Assembly: GCA_964588665.1 (NCBI GenBank)
Contig: CAZPQQ010000007.1
Coordinates: forward strand, 1 to 64,000
DNA: 64,000 bases
Origin: UBA2160 sp964588665
GTDB taxonomy: Bacteria > Chloroflexota > Dehalococcoidia > Lucifugimonadales > UBA1123
Direction: 5' to 3'
Part shown: one piece after another, positions 17,935-29,882 of the stretch
Layout of the letters: each line of letters begins with the position of its first letter
Position numbering within the stretch: the first letter of the stretch is position 1
The notes under the pieces: generated by a model
The model's database searches: none
Seen by the model: only the letters and a program-made list of their open reading frames with translations
Told to the model about the DNA's origin: nothing
Position numbers and translations under genes: made by a program

Positions 17935-19332
17935 ATGTGGATGAATACATCCTGCCGGATATGCGGACAAGAGAACTCCGCTGAAGCTCAATATTGCTCT
18001 AACTGTAGATCTCGACTGGCCACGGGTGACAGCTCGGGCGGAGAGACGGCGGCGACGAGACGAATCGGGTTTCTCGCGGGCGCGAGGCGCAGACATCTGA
18101 CCCTCTGGAGCATGGCCGTTGCGATCGTACTTGTCACGGGCGGTTGGATCGGCTACGCGAACCTAGCCTCGGCTCGTTCTTTTCCTCCTCCATCCTCAGA
18201 CGTCAGCTCCGCCCCGGTGGCGGGAGACTGGCCCATGGTCCAGCGAGAACCGGCTCATTCGGCGTTCGTCACCGAGAGCGGCGCCGAGTTGACGGGCAAC
18301 GTGAAGTGGCGCTTCGAAATCGACGCGCCCATCTTTTCGTCGCCTGCCGCCGTTGGGGATCGTTTGTACTTGAGCACCGGAGACAAAAGAATCTTGGCTC
18401 TCGACGCCGCCTCCGGCGACCTGCTCTGGGAGCACACCGTACTCGGCCCGGTGAACTCGTCGCCTGCCGTTGCCGGCGATCTCGTCTACGTCGGGCTCCG
18501 AGATGGCAGGGTGATTGCGTTGAGCCGGGAAACGGGTGAGAAACGGTGGGAATTCCAGACCGCCGACCTCGTTTATTCCTCGCCAGCCGTGTTCGAGGGG
18601 GTTGTTTACATCGGTTCGTGGGATGGCCGATTGTACGCACTGGACGCTGTCACCGGAGAGGAGCGCTGGAATTATCTGACTGGCGGTCACATCACATCAG
18701 ATCCTGCCGTGAACCAGGAAGTGACCGCGGTGATATCACAGGACTGGTACCTCAATCTGATAGACCTCGCCACCGGAAAGCATCGCCTGGATTTCAGGCT
18801 TGCCTCTGTCAGCGGATCGCCCACAATCCATGAAGACCTCGTTTTCGTGTCGGACGAACGCGGGGTTGTCAGAGCGATAGACTGGCAGGAACGTGAAGCT
18901 CGATTCGAGAAGCTTTCCCGTCGTCTGAAGACTCAGCTTTTCGCTTTCGGCCTTACGGATTCCCTTCCATCGTCAAAGGGATTCGTCTGGGGATTCAGAA
19001 AGCCAGGTGAGCGTTTCGTAGGCACACCCGCAGTGGCAAACGAAAAGGTCTATGCAGGCTCAGCCTCCGGAAACGTCTACGCGCTGGAGGAGTTCACCGG
19101 AGAACTGGTCTGGAGTTTTGCCGGGGAATCCAGCATAACGAGTTCGCCGTCAGTGGTTGGCCAGACGGTCTTCGTCGGAGATGAGAGCGGCCGCCTGTAT
19201 TCCATCGACGCACTCACCGGAGACTTGCGGTGGGAATTCGTGGCTGACGATTCCATTTCCTCCACGCCGGTTGTCGCCAACAAGACGCTGTATGTCTCTT
19301 CCCTGAGCGGGACCCTCTACGCCATCGAGTAG
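17935..19332 (+). CDS. zinc-ribbon, single-pass membrane, PQQ-like propeller protein
   Basis: 465 residues. A short N-terminal zinc ribbon (C7-x2-C10 and C21-x2-C24) is followed by a basic stretch, one membrane helix (about 57-78) and an external domain of eight PQQ-type repeats ([VL]-Y-[VI]-[GS] then G-x-x-x-A-[LI]-D, T-G-x-x-x-W). The fourth and fifth blades are degenerate. With a positive-inside helix the ribbon stays in the cytoplasm and the propeller is outside, an arrangement that could couple an external ligand to an internal partner. It diverges from the cytochrome operon and its propeller resembles the lipoprotein at 14092. Function unknown. Confidence 0.82.
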   Translation: MWMNTSCRICGQENSAEAQYCSNCRSRLATGDSSGGETAATRRIGFLAGARRRHLTLWSMAVAIVLVTGGWIGYANLASARSFPPPSSDVSSAPVAGDWPMVQREPAHSAFVTESGAELTGNVKWRFEIDAPIFSSPAAVGDRLYLSTGDKRILALDAASGDLLWEHTVLGPVNSSPAVAGDLVYVGLRDGRVIALSRETGEKRWEFQTADLVYSSPAVFEGVVYIGSWDGRLYALDAVTGEERWNYLTGGHITSDPAVNQEVTAVISQDWYLNLIDLATGKHRLDFRLASVSGSPTIHEDLVFVSDERGVVRAIDWQEREARFEKLSRRLKTQLFAFGLTDSLPSSKGFVWGFRKPGERFVGTPAVANEKVYAGSASGNVYALEEFTGELVWSFAGESSITSSPSVVGQTVFVGDESGRLYSIDALTGDLRWEFVADDSISSTPVVANKTLYVSSLSGTLYAIE

Positions 19333-19445
19333 CGTCAGAGCTCGATAACATGGGCACCGGCATATTTTGACTGAAGAGATTAGAAATGTGGCTGGCTCTC
19401 GCGTACTCGGGCCCGACTAAGCTTCGGCGTCAGCGTGTTTTCGAG

Positions 19446-22319
<2,874 letters not shown>

Positions 22320-22658
22320 GGGGCGCTGCTTCGGTCGGTCCGCATCGGTTTTATGGAAGGTCGCCTTGGGCGATGTGCTTTGCGTTTCAACGCCAGAGAA
22401 AGGGTTGTCCGGGAGCCATCAAACAGACGCAGGGGGCGTTTGCGGGCCAGATTAGGGTATAGGGCCGCCTGGCGTTCTGCGAGCCTCACCCCTGCCCTGT
22501 CGTCTAACGGACAGTGGATGAACATGAAACACGAGGAATGGCGTCCAACATCGAAGAGGAGTGGTGCGTCGACAGATCCGCACGTCTCAGGCGAATCGAG
22601 AAAGGCATGCCCGACGCACACGACCGCACGAAGCGCGCCGAGCGCCGCCTAACGACAA
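22320..22658. other. intergenic, no gene seen
   Basis: Upstream of the permease-propeller gene and downstream of the binding-protein gene. Short frames here have no coding character. Apart from the hairpin described next I see no repeat or promoter I would defend. Confidence 0.4.
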
Positions 22659-22702
22659 GGGAGGGGGTGCAGCGATCATTGTTGATCGCCATACCCCCTC
22701 CC
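22659..22702 (-). terminator. large two-part hairpin after the ABC binding-protein gene
   Basis: Outer arms GGGAGGGGGT / ACCCCCTCCC (22659-22668, 22693-22702) enclose inner arms GCGATCA / TGATCGC (22672-22678, 22683-22689) around a TTGT loop. It starts 31 nt past the stop of the binding-protein gene. The following minus-strand bases are only mildly T-rich, so it may be a terminator or an mRNA 3' stabiliser. Confidence 0.6.
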
Positions 22703-22733
22703 GCTAATTACGTCTTATCCGTTGCCGGGGGAA

Positions 22734-24686
22734 CTAGTCCCTGAATCCGGTCTCATCTTCCCTGAGGTCCTGGTCAACCCAGACGTACGCCCACCTGGAA
22801 GAGTAGTCCACGAATGCGAGGACGCGCTCTCCGTTGTGGTTCTTCAGCCAAGGCTGCCAGTAGTCGCCACCCAGGCCCGCGGGGGTCTGGACGGAGGCCG
22901 CCAACTCGAGGAATTTGCTGGAGGCTGCTTTAATCAGGCGCGCCTGCTCTTCTGAGTCGGTGGCCGTGAGAACGTCCTCCCACATCTGGTTGTACTCGGG
23001 GTCGTTCAGGTTCGACCGGTTCCACTGGTGGCCTACCCTGAAGTCGTTAAGAGCGTTCGGGCGACCGGTAACGTTGTTCGCGAAGAAGTCGAACTGCTTC
23101 TCGAACAGTCTGCTCTGCAGGACCGGGCCGTCGACGGGCTCCATGGTTACCTTGACGCCGATGTCGTCCCAGAATCCGATCGAAATCTCGGCTGCTTCGA
23201 TCTGCATCTGGTTGGAGTTTGAGATCAGCAGGTCAATCTCGAATCGCGTGCCGTCCGAACCTCTGGTCAGGCCGGCTTCATCCAGAAGCGCTTCCGCTCC
23301 GTCTGGATTGTATACGTGGTAGTCCTGCACCGATTGCGGCTGCATGGACAGATCTTCGTAGTGCAACGGCCATTCGGGCTGGAGCGGGAATGCCAGCATG
23401 ACGGAATCGCCCTCGAACAGCGCCCTCGTGTAGACGTCTCGGTCGATGGCCATGTTCATGGCGACGCGAACCTTGAGGTCGTCGAAGGGAGGCTTGTTCA
23501 TCGGCATGAAGTAGCCGAAGGAGTCTTCCATAGCCAGGGCTCGACCCAACTCAGGGTTGGATTCTTCCAAAGTTGGCCTGTCTGACGCACGAACGCGCAT
23601 CAGCTCGTCAATCTGTCCCGTTCGGAGGGCAGCCAGTCGTGTGGCTTCCTGAGGGATGATGACCTGAGTGACGCCGTCCAGGAATGGAATCTGATATTCC
23701 GTCCCGTCGAACGTATATTTGCCCCAGTAGTCGGGGTTCTTTTCGTGTTCGATAGTGCTGCCAGCGGTGTAGCCCTTGACCATCCAAGGTCCGGTGCCTG
23801 AGTGGTTCATCGGTTCGTCGGTGCCCAGTTCAATTGTCTCAGGAGCGTCGGCGATCAGATAAGGTCCCCAAGCGAACTCGTAGCCCCAGAAGGAGATGGG
23901 CTTATTGGTGTGGTACGTGACTGTGTCGTTGACTCCGTCGCCGTCTGAGTCGTCACTGGAGACGCTGTCCACGAAGTCGTGTCGGGGCCAGCGGCATTCG
24001 ATGACGCGCTGTGCATCGGCCGTGAGTTCGTCAGCAGTAACAGCCCTACCGAAGGTGGGATGTCTGTTCTGCCATTTGATGCCTTCGCGCAGGTGGAAGC
24101 TGTATGTCAGAGGATCGGGAACTTCCCAACGGTCTGCCAGCGCGCCAGTCGCAAGCTTGTCGGTTCCGATTCCGAGCCTCGGCTGGAACGTCGTCAGGCC
24201 TTGGCCTGATGGTCCCAGATCGTAGTCCCCGATCAGGAAGTTTTCCACCGAGAAGCTAAGTTGTGTCTGCGCTTTGAATTCGCACATGTCCCATTTTGCG
24301 CCCGGATCGGACCCAAGAGCCACCCTCAACGTTCCGCCATATTCCGGGCCGCCTGTCGTCTCAACGACTTTCGCCGTTGTCTGCAGTTGTACCGGAGATG
24401 TCGAGACTCCTGCTACAGCAGGGACCGCAGTGGGCGCCGCTGGCGCTGCGGGCGCCGCTGGCGCTGCTGGCGCTGGAGCGGCCGGGGCTGCTGCAGGGGC
24501 CGGCGCGGGAGCTGGCGCTGCGGGAGCTGGCGCTGCGGGAGCTGGTGCTGCAGCAGGCGCGGGCGCCGCGGGCGCGGGAGCGGCTTCTTCGTCGTCCGAC
24601 GAACATGCAGCCAGAACCAGAGCGGCGATCATCGCAACGACCACCAGTCCGATCCAGGACCTAAATCTACGATTGTTATTCAACAC
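22734..24686 (-). CDS. ABC transporter substrate-binding lipoprotein (family 5, peptide/opine type)
   Basis: About 650 residues. The signal peptide ends in the lipobox L-A-A-C (C28 from this start), and a long Ala/Pro-rich linker of some 55 residues separates the lipid anchor from the binding domain. The domain shows family-5 features: G-G-T-L-R-V-A near its start, L-A-D-R-W-E, Y-S-F-H-L-R-E-G-I-K-W and A-M-N-M-A-I-D-R. GGAGGT lies at 24691-24696, so GTG 24686 (or TTG 24683) is the start rather than the GTG at 24698, which lies upstream of the Shine-Dalgarno. It serves the permeases at 25126 and 26080; no ATPase gene is in the window. Ligand unknown, likely a peptide or glycan. Confidence 0.88.
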   Translation of the reverse strand: MLNNNRRFRSWIGLVVVAMIAALVLAACSSDDEEAAPAPAAPAPAAAPAPAAPAPAAPAPAPAPAAAPAAPAPAAPAAPAAPAAPTAVPAVAGVSTSPVQLQTTAKVVETTGGPEYGGTLRVALGSDPGAKWDMCEFKAQTQLSFSVENFLIGDYDLGPSGQGLTTFQPRLGIGTDKLATGALADRWEVPDPLTYSFHLREGIKWQNRHPTFGRAVTADELTADAQRVIECRWPRHDFVDSVSSDDSDGDGVNDTVTYHTNKPISFWGYEFAWGPYLIADAPETIELGTDEPMNHSGTGPWMVKGYTAGSTIEHEKNPDYWGKYTFDGTEYQIPFLDGVTQVIIPQEATRLAALRTGQIDELMRVRASDRPTLEESNPELGRALAMEDSFGYFMPMNKPPFDDLKVRVAMNMAIDRDVYTRALFEGDSVMLAFPLQPEWPLHYEDLSMQPQSVQDYHVYNPDGAEALLDEAGLTRGSDGTRFEIDLLISNSNQMQIEAAEISIGFWDDIGVKVTMEPVDGPVLQSRLFEKQFDFFANNVTGRPNALNDFRVGHQWNRSNLNDPEYNQMWEDVLTATDSEEQARLIKAASSKFLELAASVQTPAGLGGDYWQPWLKNHNGERVLAFVDYSSRWAYVWVDQDLREDETGFRD

Positions 24687-25125
24687 TTTTACCTCCACGG
24701 ATTATGTTAAGTACCTAAACGCCCTTGCGGGCGACCACCTTCGTTCAACCAACGATCGGATTCGGGAAATGTCGAAGATTCTCCCAGTCTTGAATTCGGA
24801 GGCACAGCGCCCTAATCAAGCATTCGGATAGTATAGACCGCTCCTCCTACGGTCGTCAATCTTATTTCGCTCTAAATTCCCTAGTTTTGCCATCTAGCAG
24901 AGAATTACGCCTCAAAGGCCTAATTGGATTTGATCTCTACGAGAATTCGGTGAGAACCTCGCCATCAGAAACCTGGCAACAGCGCCAAGCCCTCACACGC
25001 CTGCCCGGATAGTCGCCCCGAGAACGGGAAGATCCGGCGTCTCGGTGAGCGCATCGCCCCGCAGCCACGCAAGCGCGTCAATGCAACCCTATCGCGACGA
25101 TCGCTGGCGCCTGCGTACGGTGATC
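24687..25125. other. leader and promoter region of the binding-protein gene
   Basis: Comparatively AT-rich. It holds the promoter at 24830-24859 and a leader of about 140 nt. No small gene is supported; the Ala-rich frames near 24500 on the plus strand are antisense to the linker of the binding protein. Confidence 0.5.
24830..24859 (-). promoter_or_regulatory. sigma70-type promoter for the binding-protein gene
   Basis: Minus strand: TTGACG (24859-24854), 18-nt spacer, TATACT (24835-24830). The spacer contains an inverted GACCG / CGGTC. It gives the binding protein its own transcript, as usual for an abundant importer component. Confidence 0.65.
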
Positions 25126-26064
25126 CTAGAAACGTCCTCCCGACGTGCCTCTCAACTTCGGATCCAGAAGGTCCCTCAACGCATCGCCGAACATGTTGCT
25201 GCTGTATACGACGATGCTCAGGACAAGGCCAGGCCAAACGGACAACATGGGCGACGAGAACAGGTGATTCATCCCTGATCCGCTGAGCATGCCGCCCCAA
25301 CTTGGCTGTGGAGGCGGAACGCCGAGCCCGAGGAAGCTCAAACCGGCTTCCGCCAGCATCATGCCTGGCATGCGCGTGGTGACCAATACCAACAGAAACG
25401 GCGCCACGTTGGGAAGCATATGCCGCAGCAATATTCTCAACGTCGACGCGCCATTGGCCTGGGCTGCCTCAATGTACGCATTTTGCCTGATGCCGATAAC
25501 GGCGCCTCTCACCGATCTTGAGCCGCCGAGGCCATAGGACAACCCCAAAATGAATACGATGTTCCACAGTCCAGGCCCCACGACCGCAACCAATAGGATA
25601 AGCAGGATGAGGTCAGGGAATACCAGCCAAGCGTCGATAAAACGTTGGACAATGAGATCGACTTTGCCGCCAAAATATCCGGACGGCAAACCGATGGACA
25701 CGGATATTACCAAGGAGACCGCGCTGCCTACCACGCCGACGATCATAGAGATGCGAGCGCCGTATATGATGCGACTGAAGATGTCGCGCCCCAGGTTGTC
25801 AGTGCCCAGAAAGTGCTCGAACGACGGCCCCGCCAGAAAGTCTTGGCGAGACATTTCGTTGAATCCAAATGGAGCAAGTACGTTGGCGAAGACACCGGTG
25901 ACGAAGAATACCAGCACGATGGCCGCTGAGGCGGTGCCCAACGGCTTCGTCTTGACCAGTCTGACGAAAAAGTCCATGGCCCGGCTTCGTTGCCGAAGCG
26001 GCCTCGTGACTTGCCTCGGCGCCTCGACTGGCGTCCCCGGGACTCTAGCTTCCTTTTCTTCCAT
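25126..26064 (-). CDS. ABC transporter permease, DppC/OppC family
   Basis: 312 residues with about six membrane helices after a basic 30-residue N-terminus. L-G-T-D-N-L-G-R-D-I-F-S-R near residue 88 and the EAA-type loop E-A-A-Q-A-N-G-A-S-T-L-R-I-L-L-R-H are diagnostic of the DppC branch. It lies 15 nt after the DppB-type permease, so they form one transcript and one heterodimeric channel for the family-5 binding protein encoded downstream. Confidence 0.92.
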   Translation of the reverse strand: MEEKEARVPGTPVEAPRQVTRPLRQRSRAMDFFVRLVKTKPLGTASAAIVLVFFVTGVFANVLAPFGFNEMSRQDFLAGPSFEHFLGTDNLGRDIFSRIIYGARISMIVGVVGSAVSLVISVSIGLPSGYFGGKVDLIVQRFIDAWLVFPDLILLILLVAVVGPGLWNIVFILGLSYGLGGSRSVRGAVIGIRQNAYIEAAQANGASTLRILLRHMLPNVAPFLLVLVTTRMPGMMLAEAGLSFLGLGVPPPQPSWGGMLSGSGMNHLFSSPMLSVWPGLVLSIVVYSSNMFGDALRDLLDPKLRGTSGGRF

Positions 26065-26079
26065 TCTTCCGGTTCTCCT

Positions 26080-27045
26080 CTACCTGTAACGGATCCTTGG
26101 GTCTAGCAAGGCGTAGCTCAGGTCGGTAAGCAGAATGATTATGAGTACGAAGACGCTGAACACCAGCGTCACACCGACAATCACCGGGTAATCTCTGATG
26201 AACGCGGCCTCCACTGCCAACCTTCCCATGCCCGGCAGACCGAATATCTGCTCGATAATTACCGAGCCTCCCACCACGACCGGAACGTTCAATCCTATGA
26301 CTGTGATCACCGGGATCAGCGCGTTCTTGAGCGCGTGCCTGAGAACGACTATCCTTTCGTTCAGTCCTTTCGAATAGGCGGTCCTGATGTAATCTTCCCT
26401 CACAACTTCCAGCATCATCGTTCGTGTCAACCTCATGTTGACCCCGTTGATGGCCATACCCAGGATGGCCGCCGGAAGGATGTACATTTTCAGGTTGCCG
26501 ACCGGATCATCCCAAAGAGAGATGTTGATTATCGGGGGTGACCACCCCCACCACACGGAAGGGAACACGACCACCATAATTCCCACCCAAAAAGACGGAA
26601 CGCTGATCAATAATATGGCGAAGCTGCGGGCGACATAGTCGCCCACCGTATCTTGTCTTATAGCAGAATATATGGCGATCGGAAACGAGATCAACAATGC
26701 GATAATTATAGCCAATATGCCCACTTCGGCCGTCACTGGCAATCTCTGGAATATGTGATCCTTGACTTCGCCTCCCAAGAATATTGCCTCACCCAGGTCG
26801 CCGTGAAGCAGAAGGTCTCGCCACCACCGCAAATACTGGATATGTATCGGCGCGTCCAATCCCAGGGACGCCTCAAGTTGCGCTCGCAATTCTTCCCGGT
26901 TTTCTTTCCCGGAAAGATCCATTTGGCCAACCAAAACGTCGATCGCATCGCCAGGAATGAGACGGATAGCGACTGTCGTCAGCGCAACGACGAGCAAAAG
27001 TGTTGGAATGGCTAGCAGCAGCCTTCGAGCTATGTAGGTCCTCAT
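26080..27045 (-). CDS. ABC transporter permease, DppB/OppB family
   Basis: 321 residues. The N-terminus R-R-L-L-L-A-I-P-T-L-L-L-V-V and the N-proximal I-P-G-D-A are typical of DppB. The coupling loop R-E-D-Y-I-R-T-A-Y-S-K-G-L contacts the ATPase, and G-L-P-G-M-G-R-L precedes the last helices. It lies 15 nt after the LRR lipoprotein stop and 15 nt before the DppC-type gene. The ATP-binding subunits must be encoded elsewhere. Confidence 0.92.
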   Translation of the reverse strand: MRTYIARRLLLAIPTLLLVVALTTVAIRLIPGDAIDVLVGQMDLSGKENREELRAQLEASLGLDAPIHIQYLRWWRDLLLHGDLGEAIFLGGEVKDHIFQRLPVTAEVGILAIIIALLISFPIAIYSAIRQDTVGDYVARSFAILLISVPSFWVGIMVVVFPSVWWGWSPPIINISLWDDPVGNLKMYILPAAILGMAINGVNMRLTRTMMLEVVREDYIRTAYSKGLNERIVVLRHALKNALIPVITVIGLNVPVVVGGSVIIEQIFGLPGMGRLAVEAAFIRDYPVIVGVTLVFSVFVLIIILLTDLSYALLDPRIRYR

Positions 27046-27060
27046 AGTCCGGTGTTACCC

Positions 27061-27846
27061 TCAGTGATCAACTCGGATCCCCCTAGCTTCAAGCTCAGGG
27101 ATCACTACGTCTACGGTGTTTGCGTCCAAAGGAGCGCCCCACAGTGTAATCTTGGTTCCTTCACCGAGCGTGGACTCCAAGAATGGCGACAGATCAGTTA
27201 TCTCGTTTTGCGAAAGTTCTACGAATGTGAGGTTTGGCAGCGACGCCAAAGGGGAAATGTCAACTATGTTGTTGCTGGTGAGATTCAGAATGGACAATTC
27301 CGTCATATTTGCCAGCGCCGAGATGTCGACTATATGGTTTTTTTGTAGGTTTAGTTCGGTCAATTGGGTGAGCGAGCCTAGGGCTGATATGTCGGCAACT
27401 TCGTTGTCTTGAATCCACAGAAACGTAAGATTGACGAGTGGAGCCAGTGCAGAGATATCGACTATGTCGTTCTGCGTGAGGTTGAGTTTGGTCAATGTAG
27501 TAAGCGAAGACAGTGTTGAGATGTCGCTGGTTTTGTTCTGGGTCATGTCGAATTCATTTAGATTGACGAGGTATTCTAAACCGGAGAGATCGGTAACATA
27601 AAGATCCAACGCCACGCCGAACTCGGTTAGTTGCGCCAGATCAGCGATAGCTATGGGACCGTAGGGTTGTTTCAACTTCTCCCGTATCCTCTCCTCGATG
27701 ACCTCGTCCGGGAAGATGGCCACGTCTGCGCCTGCCGCGTCAGGCGCTCCGGATGGCTCTTCGCTCGACTCAGAAGACGAGCCACAGGCGAAAAGCGCGA
27801 GCACCATTACCGGGACAATGAATACGAGCAACCCTAAGCGACTCAC
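27061..27846 (-). CDS. internalin-like leucine-rich-repeat lipoprotein
   Basis: From the GTG at 27846 this is 261 residues. GGAGG lies 6 nt upstream, and this start gives a clean lipoprotein signal with lipobox L-F-A-C21, so the longer frame to 27921 is rejected. After a spacer the protein has about seven 22-residue repeats of the form I-S-A-L-x-x-L-x-x-L-T-x-L-N-L-x-x-N-x-I-V-D. The repeats are AT-richer than neighbouring genes and internally similar at the DNA level, suggesting recent expansion or acquisition. It is first in an operon with two peptide-type permeases, so a role in capturing or sensing a surface ligand is possible but unproven. Confidence 0.85.
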   Translation of the reverse strand: MSRLGLLVFIVPVMVLALFACGSSSESSEEPSGAPDAAGADVAIFPDEVIEERIREKLKQPYGPIAIADLAQLTEFGVALDLYVTDLSGLEYLVNLNEFDMTQNKTSDISTLSSLTTLTKLNLTQNDIVDISALAPLVNLTFLWIQDNEVADISALGSLTQLTELNLQKNHIVDISALANMTELSILNLTSNNIVDISPLASLPNLTFVELSQNEITDLSPFLESTLGEGTKITLWGAPLDANTVDVVIPELEARGIRVDH

Positions 27847-27957
27847 TACGTTCCTCCGAAGTGTTAATGGCCATCGTCCGTTTGTTGAAGCATCTTTCCC
27901 GATGGAATTCGGGCGTCTCAAGACCCACCGAACGTAGGCGGCCCAGACTAGGGTCAG

Positions 27958-27986
27958 ACTATACGACGGCCTACCGATGCTGTCAA
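27958..27986 (-). promoter_or_regulatory. near-consensus sigma70 promoter for the LRR-permease operon
   Basis: Minus strand: TTGACA (27986-27981), 17-nt spacer, TATAGT (27963-27958), predicting transcription from about 27951 and a leader of about 105 nt before the GTG at 27846. It is among the best matches to consensus in the window. Confidence 0.75.
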
Positions 27987-28246
27987 CCGACGTGCGATGC
28001 GTGAACTCATGATTTTTCGGCGTCCGTACAATGCCAACTTATGAAAGGTTTTTTCACTAGTTGATTGGGCGGGGGGCTCAAGCAATGATCAGGACAGAGC
28101 CGGTCGTTAATCGTGCATCGGAAGCCTATGGCGGGAGAACCCTGCAAATACCACGGTACTCTAGCAGTGTCTGGGCGTCCATTTCAAGTAATATCGTCCT
28201 TTACTGTCCTGCGGGGAAAGCGTAGCGACATTGAGCATCGGAAGAT

Positions 28247-28272
28247 AATTCAGGAATGTTATATCCTGAATT
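28247..28272. promoter_or_regulatory. 9-bp inverted repeat, possible operator or hairpin
   Basis: AATTCAGGA (28247-28255) and TCCTGAATT (28264-28272) with an 8-nt AT spacer, followed by TTATTGG. The spacing fits a dimeric regulator site; the T-rich tail would also fit a weak terminator. It is far from any start codon. Confidence 0.4.
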
Positions 28273-28547
28273 TTATTGGATGAAAACAAAGCTCCATCTT
28301 CGGGTGTCGGACTCGCGGAATCTTACCGACTTCCGATTCTCAACGCACAAATACACTGCCAATGCACCTGATTTCCCGTAATATCTTTCACGTGAAAGAT
28401 TGCCGCCTGCCAGTAGTTATGAGTGTGCACGAACGAGAGGCAATAGGCATGGATCAGCCCAGAATGGCGCGAAAGGCTTGGAAATTCCGATCCTCTCCCA
28501 TCGTGCGCAGTGGCGCTAGGGGCCACCCGGCATCTCCTTTACCCCCT

Positions 28548-28584
28548 GTTGCCGCAGCACTCCGTTGTTGCCGCAGCACTCCGT
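28548..28584. repeat. tandem duplication, period 19 nt
   Basis: GTTGCCGCAGCACTCCGT occurs twice head to tail, starting at 28548 and 28567. Short non-coding duplication, probably replication slippage. Confidence 0.7.
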
Positions 28585-28919
28585 CGCCCGTTAACGCATC
28601 GAGATCGGTCTCGTGGCTACTGACAACTGGCACGGTTCATGATACCGAAAGGCAACACCACACAGCGCACGACATTTCTCCAGGCGGCCAGTCGGGCTGT
28701 CGGTCGGCCCTCCGGCGGATAACCGTCGAGAGCGATTTGGTCTGAGGCTCGCGCTGTTCAGCGCAACTCGGGCACGTATCGCGGCATCTACTTTGGCAAC
28801 GCGCCTATGGTGACGCGCCTTGACGGGCACGACCGTTGCTCGTAGACTGCGAGAGTCGAACTAGCCTGAGCGGCTTCGTCGGTCAGCCCCGCGAGTCGCC
28901 TGTGCTACAACTCTTTTCG

Positions 28920-29882
28920 ATGGGTGTCACGATTATGGTTTCCGATCCGAACAACAAGTTGCTTAGCCTATCCGAGGCCGCCAGGCTGGTCGAGGACGGG
29001 TCGACAATCTGCCTGGCCGGGAGGACCGGCAGGGCCAATCACCCCATGGCGTTCGCCTATGAGCTCGCCCGACAGAGGGTTAAGAATCTCACGATCATCG
29101 CGGTGAACAACGGGCTCAGCATCGACCTGCTCTGCGGCGCCGGCTGCGTGAGCAGGGTTGAGTCGTCTTGCGTGGGCCTGGAAGAGTTCGGATTGGCCTC
29201 AAACTTCCGGCTAGGCGTGGAGACCGGCGAAATTGAGGTTCGGGAGTACCCGGAGGATCTGATAACTCCGAGGTTCTATGCCGCGTCACACGGCATGCCG
29301 TTCTACCCCGTCCAAGGTCTTTTCGGAACGGACATACTGAAATACAACGAAGACATCATCGAGGGAAGCAGCCCGATCGACGGGAAGCCGTTCAGCGCCC
29401 TCCCACCGGCGAAGCCGGACTGGGTGGTAATGCATGCCCCGATCGGAGACACGAGCGGCAACGTGGTGTTCTTCCTCGGATCGGGCTATTCGTCCCTTGG
29501 GGAACTGGAAGCAACCAGAACCACGCGGAACAACATCATTACCGTCGAGAAGATCGTACCCCACGATCAGATTTCGAAATACATCCCGACCCAGTTCCAG
29601 CGGGGCTACCTGCCTACAATCCCGGAGTTCAGGACGAGGGCCATCGTCGAAGCCCCGTACGGGACTCACCCCAGTTCCTCGACCGGCGTAACGGAGGCCG
29701 ACAACGATTTCATTACGATGTATGCCGCGGCCGGCAGAGCCAGGTTGAAGGGCGACCCCGGACCGTGGAATGCCTTCATGGACAAATACGTTTACGGCTG
29801 TGAGACTCATCAAGACTACCTAAATCTGCTCGGCGCTGACGTGCTGGCCAGGGTAAGGGATGTTGGAGGCGCCCTGATATGA
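28920..29882 (+). CDS. CoA-transferase family I, alpha subunit
   Basis: About 320 residues of the acetate/glutaconate CoA-transferase alpha type (GctA/IpdA-like): the start S-L-S-E-A-A-R-L-V-E-D-G-S-T-I, then H-P-M-A-F-A-Y-E-L and the G-L-S-I-D-L-L-C-G-A-G strand-turn are familiar. ATGs at 28920 and 28935 are both possible; the first has a weak upstream site and the second directly precedes the conserved domain. The stop overlaps the start of the beta subunit. Members either move CoA between carboxylates or, in IpdAB, hydrolyse a ring-derived CoA ester; the sequence does not decide between them. It opens a plus-strand run with the CaiB-type genes. Confidence 0.85.
   Translation: MGVTIMVSDPNNKLLSLSEAARLVEDGSTICLAGRTGRANHPMAFAYELARQRVKNLTIIAVNNGLSIDLLCGAGCVSRVESSCVGLEEFGLASNFRLGVETGEIEVREYPEDLITPRFYAASHGMPFYPVQGLFGTDILKYNEDIIEGSSPIDGKPFSALPPAKPDWVVMHAPIGDTSGNVVFFLGSGYSSLGELEATRTTRNNIITVEKIVPHDQISKYIPTQFQRGYLPTIPEFRTRAIVEAPYGTHPSSSTGVTEADNDFITMYAAAGRARLKGDPGPWNAFMDKYVYGCETHQDYLNLLGADVLARVRDVGGALI

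Larger units (their letters stand above)
27987..28919. other. long AT-richer intergenic region
   Basis: The longest gap in the window, with lower GC than its surroundings around 28000-28420. It holds the inverted repeat at 28247-28272 and a 19-nt direct duplication (28548-28584). No open frame in either direction looks coding. It should carry the promoter of the CoA-transferase genes at 28920, which I cannot place. Confidence 0.5.

Noticed and set aside
24261..24710. Arg/Gly- and Ala/Gly-rich small proteins on the plus strand
   Set aside because: They are antisense readings of the Ala/Pro linker of the ABC binding protein.
27847..27921. longer N-terminus for the LRR lipoprotein
   Set aside because: It would bury the Shine-Dalgarno inside the gene and disrupt a clean lipoprotein signal peptide.
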